Numbered from the stretch's first letter, positions 42,816-55,594 are shown. The stretch: 64,000 nucleotides of DNA from Amia ocellicauda (GCF_036373705.1 NC_089851.1:54327440-54391439), one strand, 5' to 3'. A program made the numbers and translations. Notes: generated by a model from the sequence alone, not told the origin.

Positions 42816-43333
42816 AAGTTATCTGACAGTGTCGCAGTTTCTGCTGGGCAAGCGCGTAACTGCTTTGGGGCAGACCGGGAGACCTACGCTCACTGACTGA
42901 TAGCATGGACTGTAGCGCTGACGTGTCTTTCCAGAATGGTAACGCCATCCCCAGTGAGACAGCACTGAGAGCATTGTTCAGCAGGCCCGCAAACAACTGA
43001 AAAGAATGCCTCTCCTTTGGTGCAGCTCAGGAGTACACGTTCAGCAAAGGTCTCCATAACAAGCCGGCAAACCACATTTCGTCCTCCTCCTCCTCAACAA
43101 CACACTACATGTCCTCCTCCTCCTCCTCAACAACAACAACAACAACAACGAACTTGTAAAAAACACATTTTCTTTAAAGAAAACAAAACACACAGATGAC
43201 AGTCTGATTTCCCATCAGCTATACAGGCAACAGTATCTGAGGTCGATAGCCCTCCCTTGTGCAGAGGAGCCCAGAAGCCAGCCTTCAAGAGCAAACGAAC
43301 AAACACTTCGGTGACTGCAAAGTGGGGCCAAGC

Positions 43334-43405
43334 GGGCTCGTCCGGGAGTTGAACCCGGGACCTCTCGCACCCAAAGCGAGAATCATACCCCTAGACCAAC
43401 GAGCC
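43334..43405 (-). tRNA. tRNA-Pro (TGG), mosaic unit
   Basis: Intact TGG body joined to a class B 3' flank. The switch lies within a few bases of the tRNA 3' end, a gene-conversion signature. Confidence 0.92.
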
Positions 43406-43929
43406 AAGTTATCTGACAGTGTCACAGTTTCTGCTGGGCAAGCGCGTAACTGCTTTGGGGCAGACCGGGAGACCTACGCTCACTGACTGATAGCATGGAC
43501 TGTAGCGCTGACGTGTCTTTCCAGAATGGTAACGCCATCCCCAGTGAGACAGCACTGAGAGCATTGTTCAGCAGGCCCGCAAACAACTGAAAAGAATGCC
43601 TCTCCTTTGGTGCAGCTCAGGAGTACACGTTCAGCAAAGGTCTCCATAACAAGCCGGCAAACCACATTTCGTCCTCCTCCTCCTCAACAACACACTACAT
43701 GTCCTCCACCTCCTCCTCAACAACAACAACAACAACAACAACAACGAACTTGTAAAAAACACATTTTCTTTAAAGAAAACAAAACACACAGATGACAGTC
43801 TGATTTCCCATCAGCTATACAGGCAACAGTATCTGAGGTCGATAGCCCTCCCTTGTGCAGAGGAGCCCAGAAGCCAGCCTTCAAGAGCAAACGAACAAAC
43901 ACTTCGGTGACTGCAAAGTGGGGCCAAGT

Positions 43930-44001
43930 GGGCTCGTCCTGGAGTTGAACCCAGGGCCTCTCACACCCTCAGCAAGAATCATACCCCTAGACCAACGAGC
44001 C
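43930..44001 (-). tRNA. tRNA-Pro-like (AGG), class B
   Basis: Typical class B body. From here the upstream flank changes from the ATGGTAACGCC to the ACGGTAACCGT variant. Confidence 0.72.
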
Positions 44002-44507
44002 AAGTTAACGGAGGGTGTCGCAGTTTCTGCTGGGCAAGCGCGTAACTGCTTTGGGGCAGACCGGGAGACCTACGCTCACTGACTGATAGCATGGACTGTA
44101 GCGCTGAAGTGTCTTTCCAGAACGGTAACCGTATCCCCAGTGAGACAGCACTGAGAGCATGGTTCAGCAGGCCCGGAAACAACTGAAAAGAATGCCTCTC
44201 CTTTGGTGCAGCTCAGGAGTACACGTTCAGCAAAGGTCTCCATAACAAGCAGGCAAACCACATTTCGTCCTCCTCCTCCTCAACAACACACTACATGTCC
44301 TCCTCCTCCTCAACAACAACAACGAACTTGTAAAATACACATTTTCTTTAAAGAAAACAAAACACACAGATGACAGTCTGATTTCCCATCAGCTACACAG
44401 CCAACAGTATCTGAGGTTGAAAGACCTCCCTGGTGCAGAGGAGCCCAGAAGCCAAGCATCGAGAGAGAACAAACGAATGCTTCATAGAATGCAAAGCGGG
44501 GCCAAGC

Positions 44508-44579
44508 AGGCTCGTCCGGGAGTTGAACCCGGGACCTCTCGCACCCTAAGCGAGAATCATACCCCTAGACCAACGATCC
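44508..44579 (-). tRNA. tRNA-Pro (AGG), class A, acceptor mismatch
   Basis: C3 is A (opposite G70) and the discriminator is T. Anticodon arm and T arm are intact. Confidence 0.78.
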
Positions 44580-45100
44580 AAGTTAACGGAGGGTGTCGCA
44601 GTTTCTGCTGGGCAAGCGCGTAACTGCTTCGGGGCAGACCGGGAGACCTACGCTCACTGACTGATAGCATGGACTGTAGCGCTGAAGTGTCTTTCCAGAA
44701 CGGTAACCGTATCCCCAGTGAGACAGCACTGAGAGCATGGTTCAGCAGGCCCGCAAACAACTGAAAAGAATGCCTCTCCTTTGGTGCAGCTCAGGAGTAC
44801 ACGTTCAGCAAAGGTCTCCATAACAAGCCGGCAAACCACATTTCGTCCTCCTCCTCCTCAACAACACACTACATGTCCTCCTCCTCCTCCTCAACAACAA
44901 CAACAACAACAACAACGAACTTGTAAAAAACACATTTTCTTTAAAGAAAACAAAACACACAGATGACAGTCTGATTTCCCATCAGCTATACAGGCAACAG
45001 TATCTGAGGTCGATAGCCCTCCCTTGTGCAGAGGAGCCCAGAAGCCAGCCTTCAAGAGCAAACGAACGAACACTTCGGTGACTGCAACGTGGGGCCAAGT

Positions 45101-45172
45101 GGGCTCGTCCTGGAGTTGAACCCAGGGCCTCTCACACCCTCAGCGAGAATCATACCCCTAGACCAACGAGCC
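45101..45172 (-). tRNA. tRNA-Pro-like (AGG), class B, stronger anticodon stem
   Basis: Position 29 is C as in class A, removing one G-U pair, but G33 and the shifted T stem remain. Confidence 0.7.
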
Positions 45173-45678
45173 AAGTTAACGGAGGGTGTCGCAGTTTCTG
45201 CTGGGCAAGCGCGTAACTGCTTTGGGGCAGACCGGGAGACCTACGCACACTGACTGATAGCATGGACTGTAGCGCTGAAGTGTCTTTCCAGAACGGTAAC
45301 CGTATCCCCAGTGAGACAGCACTGAGAGCATGGTTCAGCAGGCCCGCAAACAACTGAAAAGAATGCCTCTCCTTTGGTGCAGCTCAGGAGTACACGTTCA
45401 GCAAAGGTCTCCATAACAAGCCGGCAAACCACATTTCGTCCTCCTCCTCCTCAACAACACACTACATGTCCTCCTCCTCCTCAACAACAACAACGAACTT
45501 GTAAAAAACACATTTTCTTTAAAGAAAACAAAACACACAGATGACAGCCTGATTTCCCATCAGCTATACGGGCAACAGTATCTGAGGTCGATAGCCCTCC
45601 CTTGTGCAGAGGAGCCCAGAAGCCAGCCTTCAAGAGCAAACGAACAAACACTTCGGTGACTGCAAAGTGGGGCCAAAT

Positions 45679-45750
45679 GGGCTCGTCCTGGAGTTGAACC
45701 CAGGGCCTCTCACACCCTCAGCAAGAATCATACCCCTAGACCAACGAGCC
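45679..45750 (-). tRNA. tRNA-Pro-like (AGG), class B
   Basis: Typical class B body. One change in the immediate 3' flank. Confidence 0.72.
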
Positions 45751-46256
45751 AAGTTAACGGAGGGTGTCGCAGTTTCTGCTGGGCAAGCGCGTAACTGCTT
45801 TGGGGCAGACCGGGAGACCTACGCTCACTGACTGATAGCATGGACTGTAGCGCTGAAGTGTCTTTCCAGAACGGTAACCGTATCCCCAGTGAGACAGCAC
45901 TGAGAGCATGGTTCAGCAGGCCCGCAAACAACTGAAAAGAATGCCTCTCCTTTGGTGCAGCTCAGGAGTACACGTTCAGCAAAGGTCTCCATAACAAGCC
46001 GGCAAACCACATTTCGTCCTCCTCCTCCTCAACAACACACTACATGTCCTCCTCCTCCTCAACAACAACAACGAACTTGTAAAAAACACATTTTCTTTAA
46101 AGAAAACAAAACACACAGATGACAGTCTGATTTCCCATCAGCTACACAGCCAACAGTATCTGAGGTTGAAAGACCTCCCTGGTGCAGAGGAGCCCAGAAG
46201 CCAAGCATCAAGAGAGAACAAACGAATGCTTCAGAGAATGCAAAGCAGGGCCAAGC

Positions 46257-46328
46257 GGGCTCGTCCGGGAGTTGAACCCGGGACCTCTCGCACCCAAAGC
46301 GAGAATCATACCCCTAGACCAACGAGCC
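46257..46328 (-). tRNA. tRNA-Pro (TGG)
   Basis: Fourth intact TGG copy. The upstream flank here is the ACGGTAACCGT variant, unlike the other three, so the TGG body has moved between backgrounds. Confidence 0.92.
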
Positions 46329-46843
46329 AAGTTATCTGACAGTGTCGCAGTTTCTGCTGGGCAAGCGCGTAACTGCTTTGGGGCAGACCGGGAGACCTAT
46401 GCACACTGACTGATAGCATGGACTGTAGCGCTGAAGTGTCTTTCCAGAACGGTAACCGTATCCCCAGTGAGACAGCACTGAGAGCATGGTTCAGCAGGCC
46501 CGCAAACAACTGAAAAGAATGCCTCTCCTTTGGTGCAGCTCAGGAGTACACGTTCAGCAAAGGTCTCCATAACAAGCCGGCAAACCACATTTCGTCCTCC
46601 TCCTCCTCAACAACACACTACATGTCCTCCACCTCCTCCTCAACAACAACAACAACAACGAACTTGTAAAAAACACATTCTCTTTAAAGAAAACAAAACA
46701 CACAGATGACAGCCTGATTTCCCATCAGCTATACGGGCAACAGTATCTGAGGTCGATAGCCCTCCCTTGTGCAGAGGAGCCCAGAAGCCAGCCTTCAAGA
46801 GCAAACGAACAAACACTTCGGTGACTGCAAAGTGGGGCCAAGT

Positions 46844-46915
46844 GGGCTCGTCCTGGAGTTGAACCCAGGGCCTCTCACACCCTCAGCAAGAATCATACCC
46901 CTAGACCAAAAAGCC
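46844..46915 (-). pseudogene. tRNA-Pro-like, class B, broken acceptor
   Basis: Positions 5 and 6 are both T, leaving a wobble and a mismatch in the acceptor stem besides the class B changes. Confidence 0.75.
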
Positions 46916-47439
46916 AAGTTAACGGAGGGTGTCGCAGTTTCTGCTGGGCAAGCGCGTAACTGCTTTGGGGCAGACCGGGAGACCTACGCTCACTGACTGA
47001 TAGCATGGACTGTAGCGCTGAAGTGTCTTTCCAGAACGGTAACCGTATCCCCAGTGAGACAGCACTGAGAGCATGGTTCAGCAGGCCCGCAAACAACTGA
47101 AAAGAATGCCTCTCCTTTGGTGCAGCTCAGGAGTACACGTTCAGCAAAGGTCTCCATAACAAGCCGGCAAACCACATTTCGTCCTCCTCCTCCTCAACAA
47201 CACACTACATGTCCTCCTCCTCCTCCTCAACAACAACAACAACAACAACAACAACGAACTTGTAAAAAACACATTTTCTTTAAAGAAAACAAAACACACA
47301 GATGACAGTCTGATTTCCCATCAGCTATACAGCCAACAGTATCTGAGGTCGATAGCCCTCCCTTGTGCAGAGGAGCCCAGAAGCCAGCCTTCAAGAGCAA
47401 ACGAACGAACACTTCGGTGACTACAAAGTGGGGCCAAGT

Positions 47440-47511
47440 GGGCTCGTCCTGGAGTTGAACCCAGGGCCTCTCACACCCTCAGCAAGAATCATACCCCTAG
47501 ACCAACGAGCC
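47440..47511 (-). tRNA. tRNA-Pro-like (AGG), class B
   Basis: Typical class B body. Its flank has the GACTACAAAG variant that marks the rest of the array. Confidence 0.72.
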
Positions 47512-48035
47512 AAGTTAACGGAGGATGTCGCAGTTTCTGCTGGGCAAACGCGTAACTGCTTTGGGGCAGACCGGGAGACCTACGCACACTGACTGATAGC
47601 ATGGACTGTAGCGCTGAAGTGTCTTTCCAGAACGGTAACCGTATCCCCAGTGAGACAGCACTGAGAGCATGGTTCAGCAGGCCCGCTAACAACTGAATAG
47701 AATGCCTCTCCTTTGGTGCAGCTCAGGAGTACACGTTCAGCAAAGGTCTCCATAACAAGCCGGCAAACCACATTTCGTCCTCCTCCTCCTCAACAACACA
47801 TTACATGTCCTCCTCCTCCTCCTCAACAACAACAACAACAACAACAACAACGAACTTGTAAAAAACACATTTTCTTTAAAGAAAACAAAACACACAGATG
47901 ACAGTCTGATTTCCCATCAGCTATACAGCCAACAGTATCTGAGGTCGATAGCCCTCCCTTGTGCAGAGGAGCCCAGAAGCCAGCCTTCAAGAGCAAACGA
48001 ACGAACACTTCGGTGACTACAAAGTGGGGCCAAGT

Positions 48036-48107
48036 GGGCTCGTCATGGAGTTGAACCCAGGGCCTCTCACACCCTCAGCAAGAATCATACCCCTAGACCA
48101 ACGAGCC
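48036..48107 (-). tRNA. tRNA-Pro-like (AGG), class B, T-stem change
   Basis: G64 is T, further weakening the T stem. The same change occurs exactly 1752 bp away at 49788. Confidence 0.65.
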
Positions 48108-48613
48108 AAGTTAACGGAGGGTGTCGCAGTTTCTACTGGGCAAGCGCGTAACTGCTTTGGGGCAGACCGGGAGACCTACGCTCACTGACTGATAGCATGG
48201 ACTGTAGCGCTGAAGTGTCTTTCCAGAATGGTAACGCCATCCCCTGTGAGACAGCACTGAGAGCATTGTTCAGCAGGCCCGCAAACAACTGAAAAGAATG
48301 CCTCTCCTTTGGTGCAGCTCAGGAGTACACGTTCAGCAAAGGTCTCCATAACAAGCCGGCAAACCACATTTCGTCCTCCTCCTCCTCAACAACACACTAC
48401 ATGTCCTCCTCCTCCTCAACAACAACAACGAACTTGTAAAATACACATTTTCTTTAAAGAAAACAAAACACACAGATGACAGTCTGATTTCCCATCAGCT
48501 ACACAGCCAACAGTATCTGAGGTTGAAAGACCTCCCTGGTGCAGAGGAGCCCAGAAGCCAAGCATCGAGAGAGAACAAACGAATGCTTCAGAGAATGCAA
48601 AGCGGGGCCAAGC

Positions 48614-48685
48614 GGGCTCGTCCGGGAGTTGAACCCGGGACCTCTCGCACCCTAAGCGAGAATCATACCCCTAGACCAACGAGCC
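48614..48685 (-). tRNA. tRNA-Pro (AGG), class A
   Basis: Intact class A cloverleaf, second unit of the 1752 bp block. Confidence 0.92.
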
Positions 48686-49209
48686 AAGTTAACGGAGGGT
48701 GTCGCAGTTTCTGCTGGGCAAGCGCGTAACTGCTTTGGGGCAGACCGGGAGACCTACGCTCACTGACTGATAGCATGGACTGTAGCGCTGAAGTGTCTTT
48801 CCAGAACGGTAACCGTATCCCCAGTGAGACAGCACTGAGAGCATGGTTCAGCAGGCCCGCAAACAACTGAAAAGAATGCCTCTCCTTTGGTGCAGCTCAG
48901 GAGTACACGTTCAGCAAAGGTCTCCATAACAAGCCGGCAAACCACATTTCGTCCTCCTCCTCCTCAACAACACACTACATGTCCTCCTCCTCCTCCTCAA
49001 CAACAACAACAACAACAACAACAACGAACTTGTAAAAAACACATTTTCTTTAAAGAAAACAAAACACACAGATGACAGTCTGATTTCCCATCAGCTATAC
49101 AGCCAACAGTATCTGAGGTCGATAGCCCTCCCTTGTGCAGAGGAGCCCAGAAGCCAGCCTTCAAGAGCAAACGAACGAACACTTCGGTGACTACAAAGTG
49201 GGGCCAAGT

Positions 49210-49281
49210 GGGCTCGTCCTGGAGTTGAACCCAGGGCCTCTCACACCCTCAGCAAGAATCATACCCCTAGACCAACGAGCC
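49210..49281 (-). tRNA. tRNA-Pro-like (AGG), class B
   Basis: Typical class B body, third unit of the block. Confidence 0.72.
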
Positions 49282-49787
49282 AAGTCAACGGAGGGTGTCG
49301 CAGTTTCTGCTGGGCAAGCGCGTAACTGCTTTGGGGCAGACCGGGAGACCTACGCTCACTGACTGATAGCATGGACTGTAGCGCTGAAGTGTCTTTCCAG
49401 AACGGTAACCGTATCCCCAGTGAGACAGCACTGAGAGCATGGTTCAGCAGGCCCGCAAACAACTGAAAAGAATGCCTCTCCTTTGGTGCAGCTCAGGAGT
49501 ACACGTTCAGCAAAGGTCTCCATAACAAGCCGGCAAACCACATTTCGTCCTCCTCCTCCTCAACAACACACTACATGTCCTCCTCCTCCTCAACAACAAC
49601 AACGAACTTGTAAAAAACACATTTTCTTTAAAGAAAACAAAACACACAGATGACAGTCTGATTTCCCATCAGCTATACAGCCAACAGTATCTGAGGTCGA
49701 TAGCCCTCCCTTGTGCAGAGGAGCCCAGAAGCCAGCCTTCAAGAGCAAACGAACGAACACTTCGGTGACTACAAAGTGGGGCCAAGT

Positions 49788-49859
49788 GGGCTCGTCATGG
49801 AGTTGAACCCAGGGCCTCTCACACTCTCAGCAAGAATCATACCCCTAGACCAACGAGCC
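49788..49859 (-). tRNA. tRNA-Pro-like, class B, anticodon changed to AGA
   Basis: Loop TGAGAGT places AGA (a Ser anticodon) at 34-36. Its higher-order partner at 48036 still has AGG, so the change postdates the block duplication. G33 and T-stem damage make use in translation unlikely. Confidence 0.7.
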
Positions 49860-50365
49860 AAGTTAACGGAGGGTGTCGCAGTTTCTACTGGGCAAGCGCG
49901 TAACTGCTTTGGGGCAGACCGGGAGACCTACGCTCACTGACTGATAGCATGGACTGTAGCGCTGAAGTGTCTTTCCAGAATGGTAACGCCATCCCCTGTG
50001 AGACAGCACTGAGAGCATTGTTCAGCAGGCCCGCAAACAACTGAAAAGAATGCCTCTCCTTTGGTGCAGCTCAGGAGTACACGTTCAGCAAAGGTCTCCA
50101 TAACAAGCCGGCAAACCACATTTCGTCCTCCTCCTCCTCAACAACACACTACATGTCCTCCTCCTCCTCAACAACAACAACGAACTTGTAAAATACACAT
50201 TTTCTTTAAAGAAAACAAAACACACAGATGACAGTCTGATTTCCCATCAGCTACACAGCCAACAGTATCTGAGGTTGAAAGACCTCCCTGGTGCAGAGGA
50301 GCCCAGAAGCCAAGCATCGAGAGAGAACAAACGAATGCTTCAGAGAATGCAAAGCGGGGCCAAGC

Positions 50366-50437
50366 GGGCTCGTCCGGGAGTTGAACCCGGGACCTCTCGC
50401 ACCCTAAGCGAGAATCATACCCCTAGACCAACGAGCC
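50366..50437 (-). tRNA. tRNA-Pro (AGG), class A
   Basis: Intact class A cloverleaf, partner of the copy at 48614. Confidence 0.92.
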
Positions 50438-50961
50438 AAGTTAACGGAGGGTGTCGCAGTTTCTGCTGGGCAAGCGCGTAACTGCTTTGGGGCAGACCGG
50501 GAGACCTACGCTCACTGACTGATAGCATGGACTGTAGCGCTGAAGTGTCTTTCCAGAACGGTAACCGTATCCCCAGTGAGACAGCACTGAGAGCATGGTT
50601 CAGCAGGCCCGCAAACAACTGAAAAGAATGCCTCTCCTTTGGTGCAGCTCAGGAGTACACGTTCAGCAAAGGTCTCCATAACAAGCCGGCAAACCACATT
50701 TCGTCCTCCTCCTCCTCAACAACACACTACATGTCCTCCTCCTCCTCCTCAACAACAACAACAACAACAACAACAACGAACTTGTAAAAAACACATTTTC
50801 TTTAAAGAAAACAAAACACACAGATGACAGTCTGATTTCCCATCTGCTATACAGCCAACAGTATCTGAGGTCGATAGCCCTCCCTTGTGCAGAGGAGCCC
50901 AGAAGCCAGCCTTCAAGAGCAAACGAACGAACACTTCGGTGACTACAAAGTGGGGCCAAGT

Positions 50962-51033
50962 GGGCTCGTCCTGGAGTTGAACCCAGGGCCTCTCACACCC
51001 TCAGCAAGAATCATACCCCTAGACCAACGAGCC
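50962..51033 (-). tRNA. tRNA-Pro-like (AGG), class B
   Basis: Typical class B body, partner of the copy at 49210. Confidence 0.72.
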
Positions 51034-51539
51034 AAGTTAACGGAGGGTGTCGCAGTTTCTGCTGGGCAAGCGCGTAACTGCTTTGGGGCAGACCGGGAGA
51101 CCTACGCTCACTGACTGATAGCATGGACTGTAGCGCTGAAGTGTCTTTCCAGAACGGTAACCGTATCCCCAGTGAGACAGCACTGAGAGCATGGTTCAGC
51201 AGGCCCGCAAACAACTGAAAAGAATGCCTCTCCTTTGGTGCAGCTCAGGAGTACACGTTCAGCAAAGGTCTCCATAACAAGCCGGCAAACCACATTTCGT
51301 CCTCCTCCTCCTCAACAACACACTACATGTCCTCCTCCTCCTCAACAACAACAACGAACTTGTAAAAAACACATTTTCTTTAAAGAAAACAAAACACACA
51401 GATGACAGTCTGATTTCCCATCAGCTATACAGGCAACAGTATCTGAGGTCGATAGCCCTCCCTTGTGCAGAGGAGCCCAGAAGCCAGCCTTCAAGAGCAA
51501 ACGAACGAACACTTCGGTGACTGCAACGTGGGGCCAAGT

Positions 51540-51611
51540 GGGCTCGTCCTGGAGTTGAACCCAGGGCCTCTCATACCCTCAGCAAGAATCATACCCCTAG
51601 ACCAACGAGCC
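51540..51611 (-). pseudogene. tRNA-Pro-like, class B, in a deleted unit
   Basis: G39 is A, giving a C31-A39 mismatch. The ~90 bp just upstream of the tRNA is deleted, joining AAGCTAA to CTCACTGACTG. Confidence 0.72.
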
Positions 51612-52027
51612 AAGCTAACTCACTGACTGATAGCATGGACTGTAGCGCTGAAGTGTCTTTCCAGAACGGTAACCGTATCCCCAGTGAGACAGCACTGAGA
51701 GCATTGTTCAGCAGGCCCGCAAACAACTGAAAAGAATGCCTCTCCTTTGGTGCAGCTCAGGAGTACACGTTCAGCAAAGGTCTCCATAACAAGCCGGCAA
51801 ACCACATTTCGTCCTCCTCCTCAACAACAACAACAACAACAACGAACTTGTAAAAAACACATTTTCTTTAAAGAAAACAAAACACACAGATGACAGTCTG
51901 ATTTCCCATCAGCTTTACAGGCAACAGTATCTGAGGTCGATAGCCCTCCCTTGTGCAGAGGAGCCCAGAAGCCAGCCTTCAAGAGCAAACGAACAAACAC
52001 TTCGGTGACTGCAAAGTGGGGCCAAGT

Positions 52028-52099
52028 GGGCTCGTCCTGGAGTTGAACCCAGGGCCTCTCACACCCTCAGCAAGAATCATACCCCTAGACCAACGAGCC
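52028..52099 (-). tRNA. tRNA-Pro-like (AGG), class B
   Basis: Typical class B body and first unit of a three-times-repeated block. Confidence 0.72.
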
Positions 52100-52605
52100 A
52101 AGTTAACGGAGGGTGTCGCAGTTTCTGCTGGGCAAGCGCGTAACTGCTTTGGGGCAGACCGGGAGACCTACGCACACTGACTGATAGCATGGACTGTAGC
52201 GCTGAAGTGTCTTTCCAGAACGGTAACCGTATCCCCAGTGAGACAGCACTGAGAGCATGGTTCAGCAGGCCCGCAAACAACTGAAAAGAATGCCTCTCCT
52301 TTGGTGCAGCTCAGGAGTACACGTTCAGCAAAGGTCTCCATAACAAGCCGGCAAACCACATTTCGTCCTCCTCCTCCTCAACAACACACTACATGTCCTC
52401 CTCCTCCTCAACAACAACAACGAACTTGTAAAAAACACATTTTCTTTAAAGAAAACAAAACACACAGATGACAGTCTGATTTCCCATCAGCTACACAGCC
52501 AACAGTATCTGAGGTTGAAAGACCTCCCTGGTGCAGAGGAGCCCAGAAGCCAGCCTTCAAGAGCAAACGAACAAACACTTCGGTGACTACAAAGTGGGGC
52601 CAAGT

Positions 52606-52677
52606 GGGCTCATCCTGGAGTTGAACCCAGGGCCTCTCACACCCTCAGCGAGAATCATACCCCTAGACCAACGAGCC
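52606..52677 (-). tRNA. tRNA-Pro-like (AGG), class B, mosaic flank
   Basis: G6-U67 wobble, C29 restored. The 3' flank switches from class A to class B text at about 52550. Confidence 0.7.
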
Positions 52678-53183
52678 AAGTTAACGGAGGGTGTCGCAGT
52701 TTCTGCTGGGCAAGCGCGTAACTGCTTTGGGGCAGACCGGGAGACCTACGCACACTGACTGATAGCATGGACTGTAGCGCTGAAGTGTCTTTCCAGAACG
52801 GTAACCGTATCCCCAGTGAGACAGCACTGAGAGCATGGTTCAGCAGGCCCGCAAACAACTGAAAAGAATGCCTCTCCTTTGGTGCAGCTCAGGAGTACAC
52901 GTTCAGCAAAGGTCTCCATAACAAGCCGGCAAACCACATTTCGTCCTCCTCCTCCTCAACAACACACTACATGTCCTCCTCCTCCTCAACAACAACAACG
53001 AACTTGTAAAATACACATTTTCTTTAAAGAAAACAAAACACACAGATGACAGTCTGATTTCCCATCAGCTACACAGCCAACAGTATCTGAGGTTGAAAGA
53101 CCTCCCTGGTGCAGAGGAGCCCAGAAGCCAAGCATCGAGAGAGAACAAACGAATGCTTCAGAGAATGCAAAGCGGGGCCAAGC

Positions 53184-53255
53184 GGGCTCGTCCGGGAGTT
53201 GAACCCGGGACCTCTCGCACCCTAAGCGAGAATCATACCCCTAGACCAACGATCC
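53184..53255 (-). tRNA. tRNA-Pro (AGG), class A, acceptor mismatch
   Basis: C3 is A opposite G70. Rest intact. Confidence 0.8.
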
Positions 53256-53773
53256 AAGTTAACGGAGGGTGTTGCAGTTTCTGCTGGGCAAGCGCGTAAC
53301 TGCTTTGGGGCAGACCGGGAGACCTACGCTCACTGACTGATAGCATGGACTGTAGCGCTGAAGTGTCTTTCCAGAACGGTAACCGTATCCCCAGTGAGAC
53401 AGCACTGAGAGCATGGTTCAGCAGGCCCGCAAACAACTGAAAAGAATGCCTCTCCTTTGGTGCAGCTCAGGAGTACACGTTCAGCAAAGATCTCCATAAC
53501 AAGACGGCAAACCACATTTCGTCCTCCTCCTCCTCAACAACACACTACATGTCCTCCTCCTCCTCCTCAACAACAACAACAACAACAACGAACTTGTAAA
53601 AAACACATTTTCTTTAAAGAAAACAAAACACACAGATGACAGTCTGATTTCCCATCAGCTTTACAGGCAACAGTATCTGAGGTCGATAGCCCTCCCTTGT
53701 GCAGAGGAGCCCAGAAGCCAGCCTTCAAGAGCAAACGAACAAACACTTCGGTGACTGCAAAGTGGGGCCAAGT

Positions 53774-53845
53774 GGGCTCGTCCTGGAGTTGAACCCAGGG
53801 CCTCTCACACCCTCAGCAAGAATCATACCCCTAGACCAACGAGCC
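53774..53845 (-). tRNA. tRNA-Pro-like (AGG), class B
   Basis: Partner of 52028 in the higher-order block. Confidence 0.72.
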
Positions 53846-54351
53846 AAGTTAACGGAGGGTGTCGCAGTTTCTGCTGGGCAAGCGCGTAACTGCTTTGGGG
53901 CAGACCGGGAGACCTACGCACACTGACTGATAGCATGGACTGTAGCGCTGAAGTGTCTTTCCAGAACGGTAACCGTATCCCCAGTGAGACAGCACTGAGA
54001 GCATGGTTCAGCAGGCCCGCAAACAACTGAAAAGAATGCCTCTCCTTTGGTGCAGCTCAGGAGTACACGTTCAGCAAAGGTCTCCATAACAAGCCGGCAA
54101 ACCACATTTCGTCCTCCTCCTCCTCAACAACACACTACATGTCCTCCTCCTCCTCAACAACAACAACGAACTTGTAAAAAACACATTTTCTTTAAAGAAA
54201 ACAAAACACACAGATGACAGTCTGATTTCCCATCAGCTACACAGCCAACAGTATCTGAGGTTGAAAGACCTCCCTGGTGCAGAGGAGCCCAGAAGCCAGC
54301 CTTCAAGAGCAAACGAACAAACACTTCGGTGACTACAAAGTGGGGCCAAGT

Positions 54352-54423
54352 GGGCTCATCCTGGAGTTGAACCCAGGGCCTCTCACACCCTCAGCGAGAA
54401 TCATACCCCTAGACCAACGAGCC
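54352..54423 (-). tRNA. tRNA-Pro-like (AGG), class B
   Basis: Partner of 52606, with the same C67T and C29. Confidence 0.7.
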
Positions 54424-54932
54424 AAGTTAACGGAGGGTGTCGCAGTTTCTGCTGGGCAAGCGCGTAACTGCTTTGGGGCAGACCGGGAGACCTACGCACA
54501 CTGACTGATAGCATGGACTGTAGCGCTGAAGTGTCTTTCCAGAACGGTAACCGTATCCCCAGTGAGACAGCACTGAGAGCATGGTTCAGCAGGCCCGCAA
54601 ACAACTGAAAAGAATGCCTCTCCTTTGGTGCAGCTCAGGAGTACACGTTCAGCAAAGGTCTCCATAACAAGCCGGCAAACCACATTTCGTCCTCCTCCTC
54701 CTCAACAACACACTACATGTCCTCCTCCTCCTCCTCAACAACAACAACGAACTTGTAAAATACACATTTTCTTTAAAGAAAACAAAACACACAGATGACA
54801 GTCTGATTTCCCATCAGCTACACAGCCAACAGTATCTGAGGTTGAAAGACCTCCCTGGTGCAGAGGAGCCCAGAAGCCAAGCATCGAGAGAGAACAAACG
54901 AATGCTTCAGAGAATGCAAAGCGGGGCCAAGC

Positions 54933-55004
54933 GGGCTCGTCCGGGAGTTGAACCCGGGACCTCTCGCACCCTAAGCGAGAATCATACCCCTAGACCAACG
55001 ATCC
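54933..55004 (-). tRNA. tRNA-Pro (AGG), class A, acceptor mismatch
   Basis: Partner of 53184, with the same C3A. Confidence 0.8.
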
Positions 55005-55522
55005 AAGTTAACGGAGGGTGTCGCAGTTTCTGCTGGGCAAGCGCGTAACTGCTTTGGGGCAGACCGGGAGACCTACGCTCACTGACTGATAGCATGGACT
55101 GTAGCGCTGAAGTGTCTTTCCAGAACGGTAACCGTATCCCCAGTGAGACAGCACTGAGAGCATGGTTCAGCAGGCCCGCAAACAACTGAAAAGAATGCCT
55201 CTCCTTTGGTGCAGCTCAGGAGTACACGTTCAGCAAAGATCTCCATAACAAGACGGCAAACCACATTTCGTCCTCCTCCTCCTCAACAACACACTACATG
55301 TCCTCCTCCTCCTCCTCAACAACAACAACAACAACAACGAACTTGTAAAAAACACATTTTCTTTAAAGAAAACAAAACACACAGATGACAGTCTGATTTC
55401 CCATCAGCTTTACAGGCAACAGTATCTGAGGTCGATAGCCCTCCCTTGTGCAGAGGAGCCCAGAAGCCAGCCTTCAAGAGCAAACGAACAAACACTTCGG
55501 TGACTGCAAAGTGGGGCCAAGT

Positions 55523-55594
55523 GGGCTCGTCCTGGAGTTGAACCCAGGGCCTCTCACACCCTCAGCAAGAATCATACCCCTAGACCAACGAGCC
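55523..55594 (-). tRNA. tRNA-Pro-like (AGG), class B
   Basis: Third partner of 52028. Confidence 0.72.

Larger units (their letters stand above)
48036..51539 (-). repeat. Higher-order repeat, two copies of a 3-unit block (1752 bp)
   Basis: Order B (G64T), A, B is repeated with shared private substitutions, including CCCCTGTGAGAC upstream of the first B in both copies. Confidence 0.85.
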
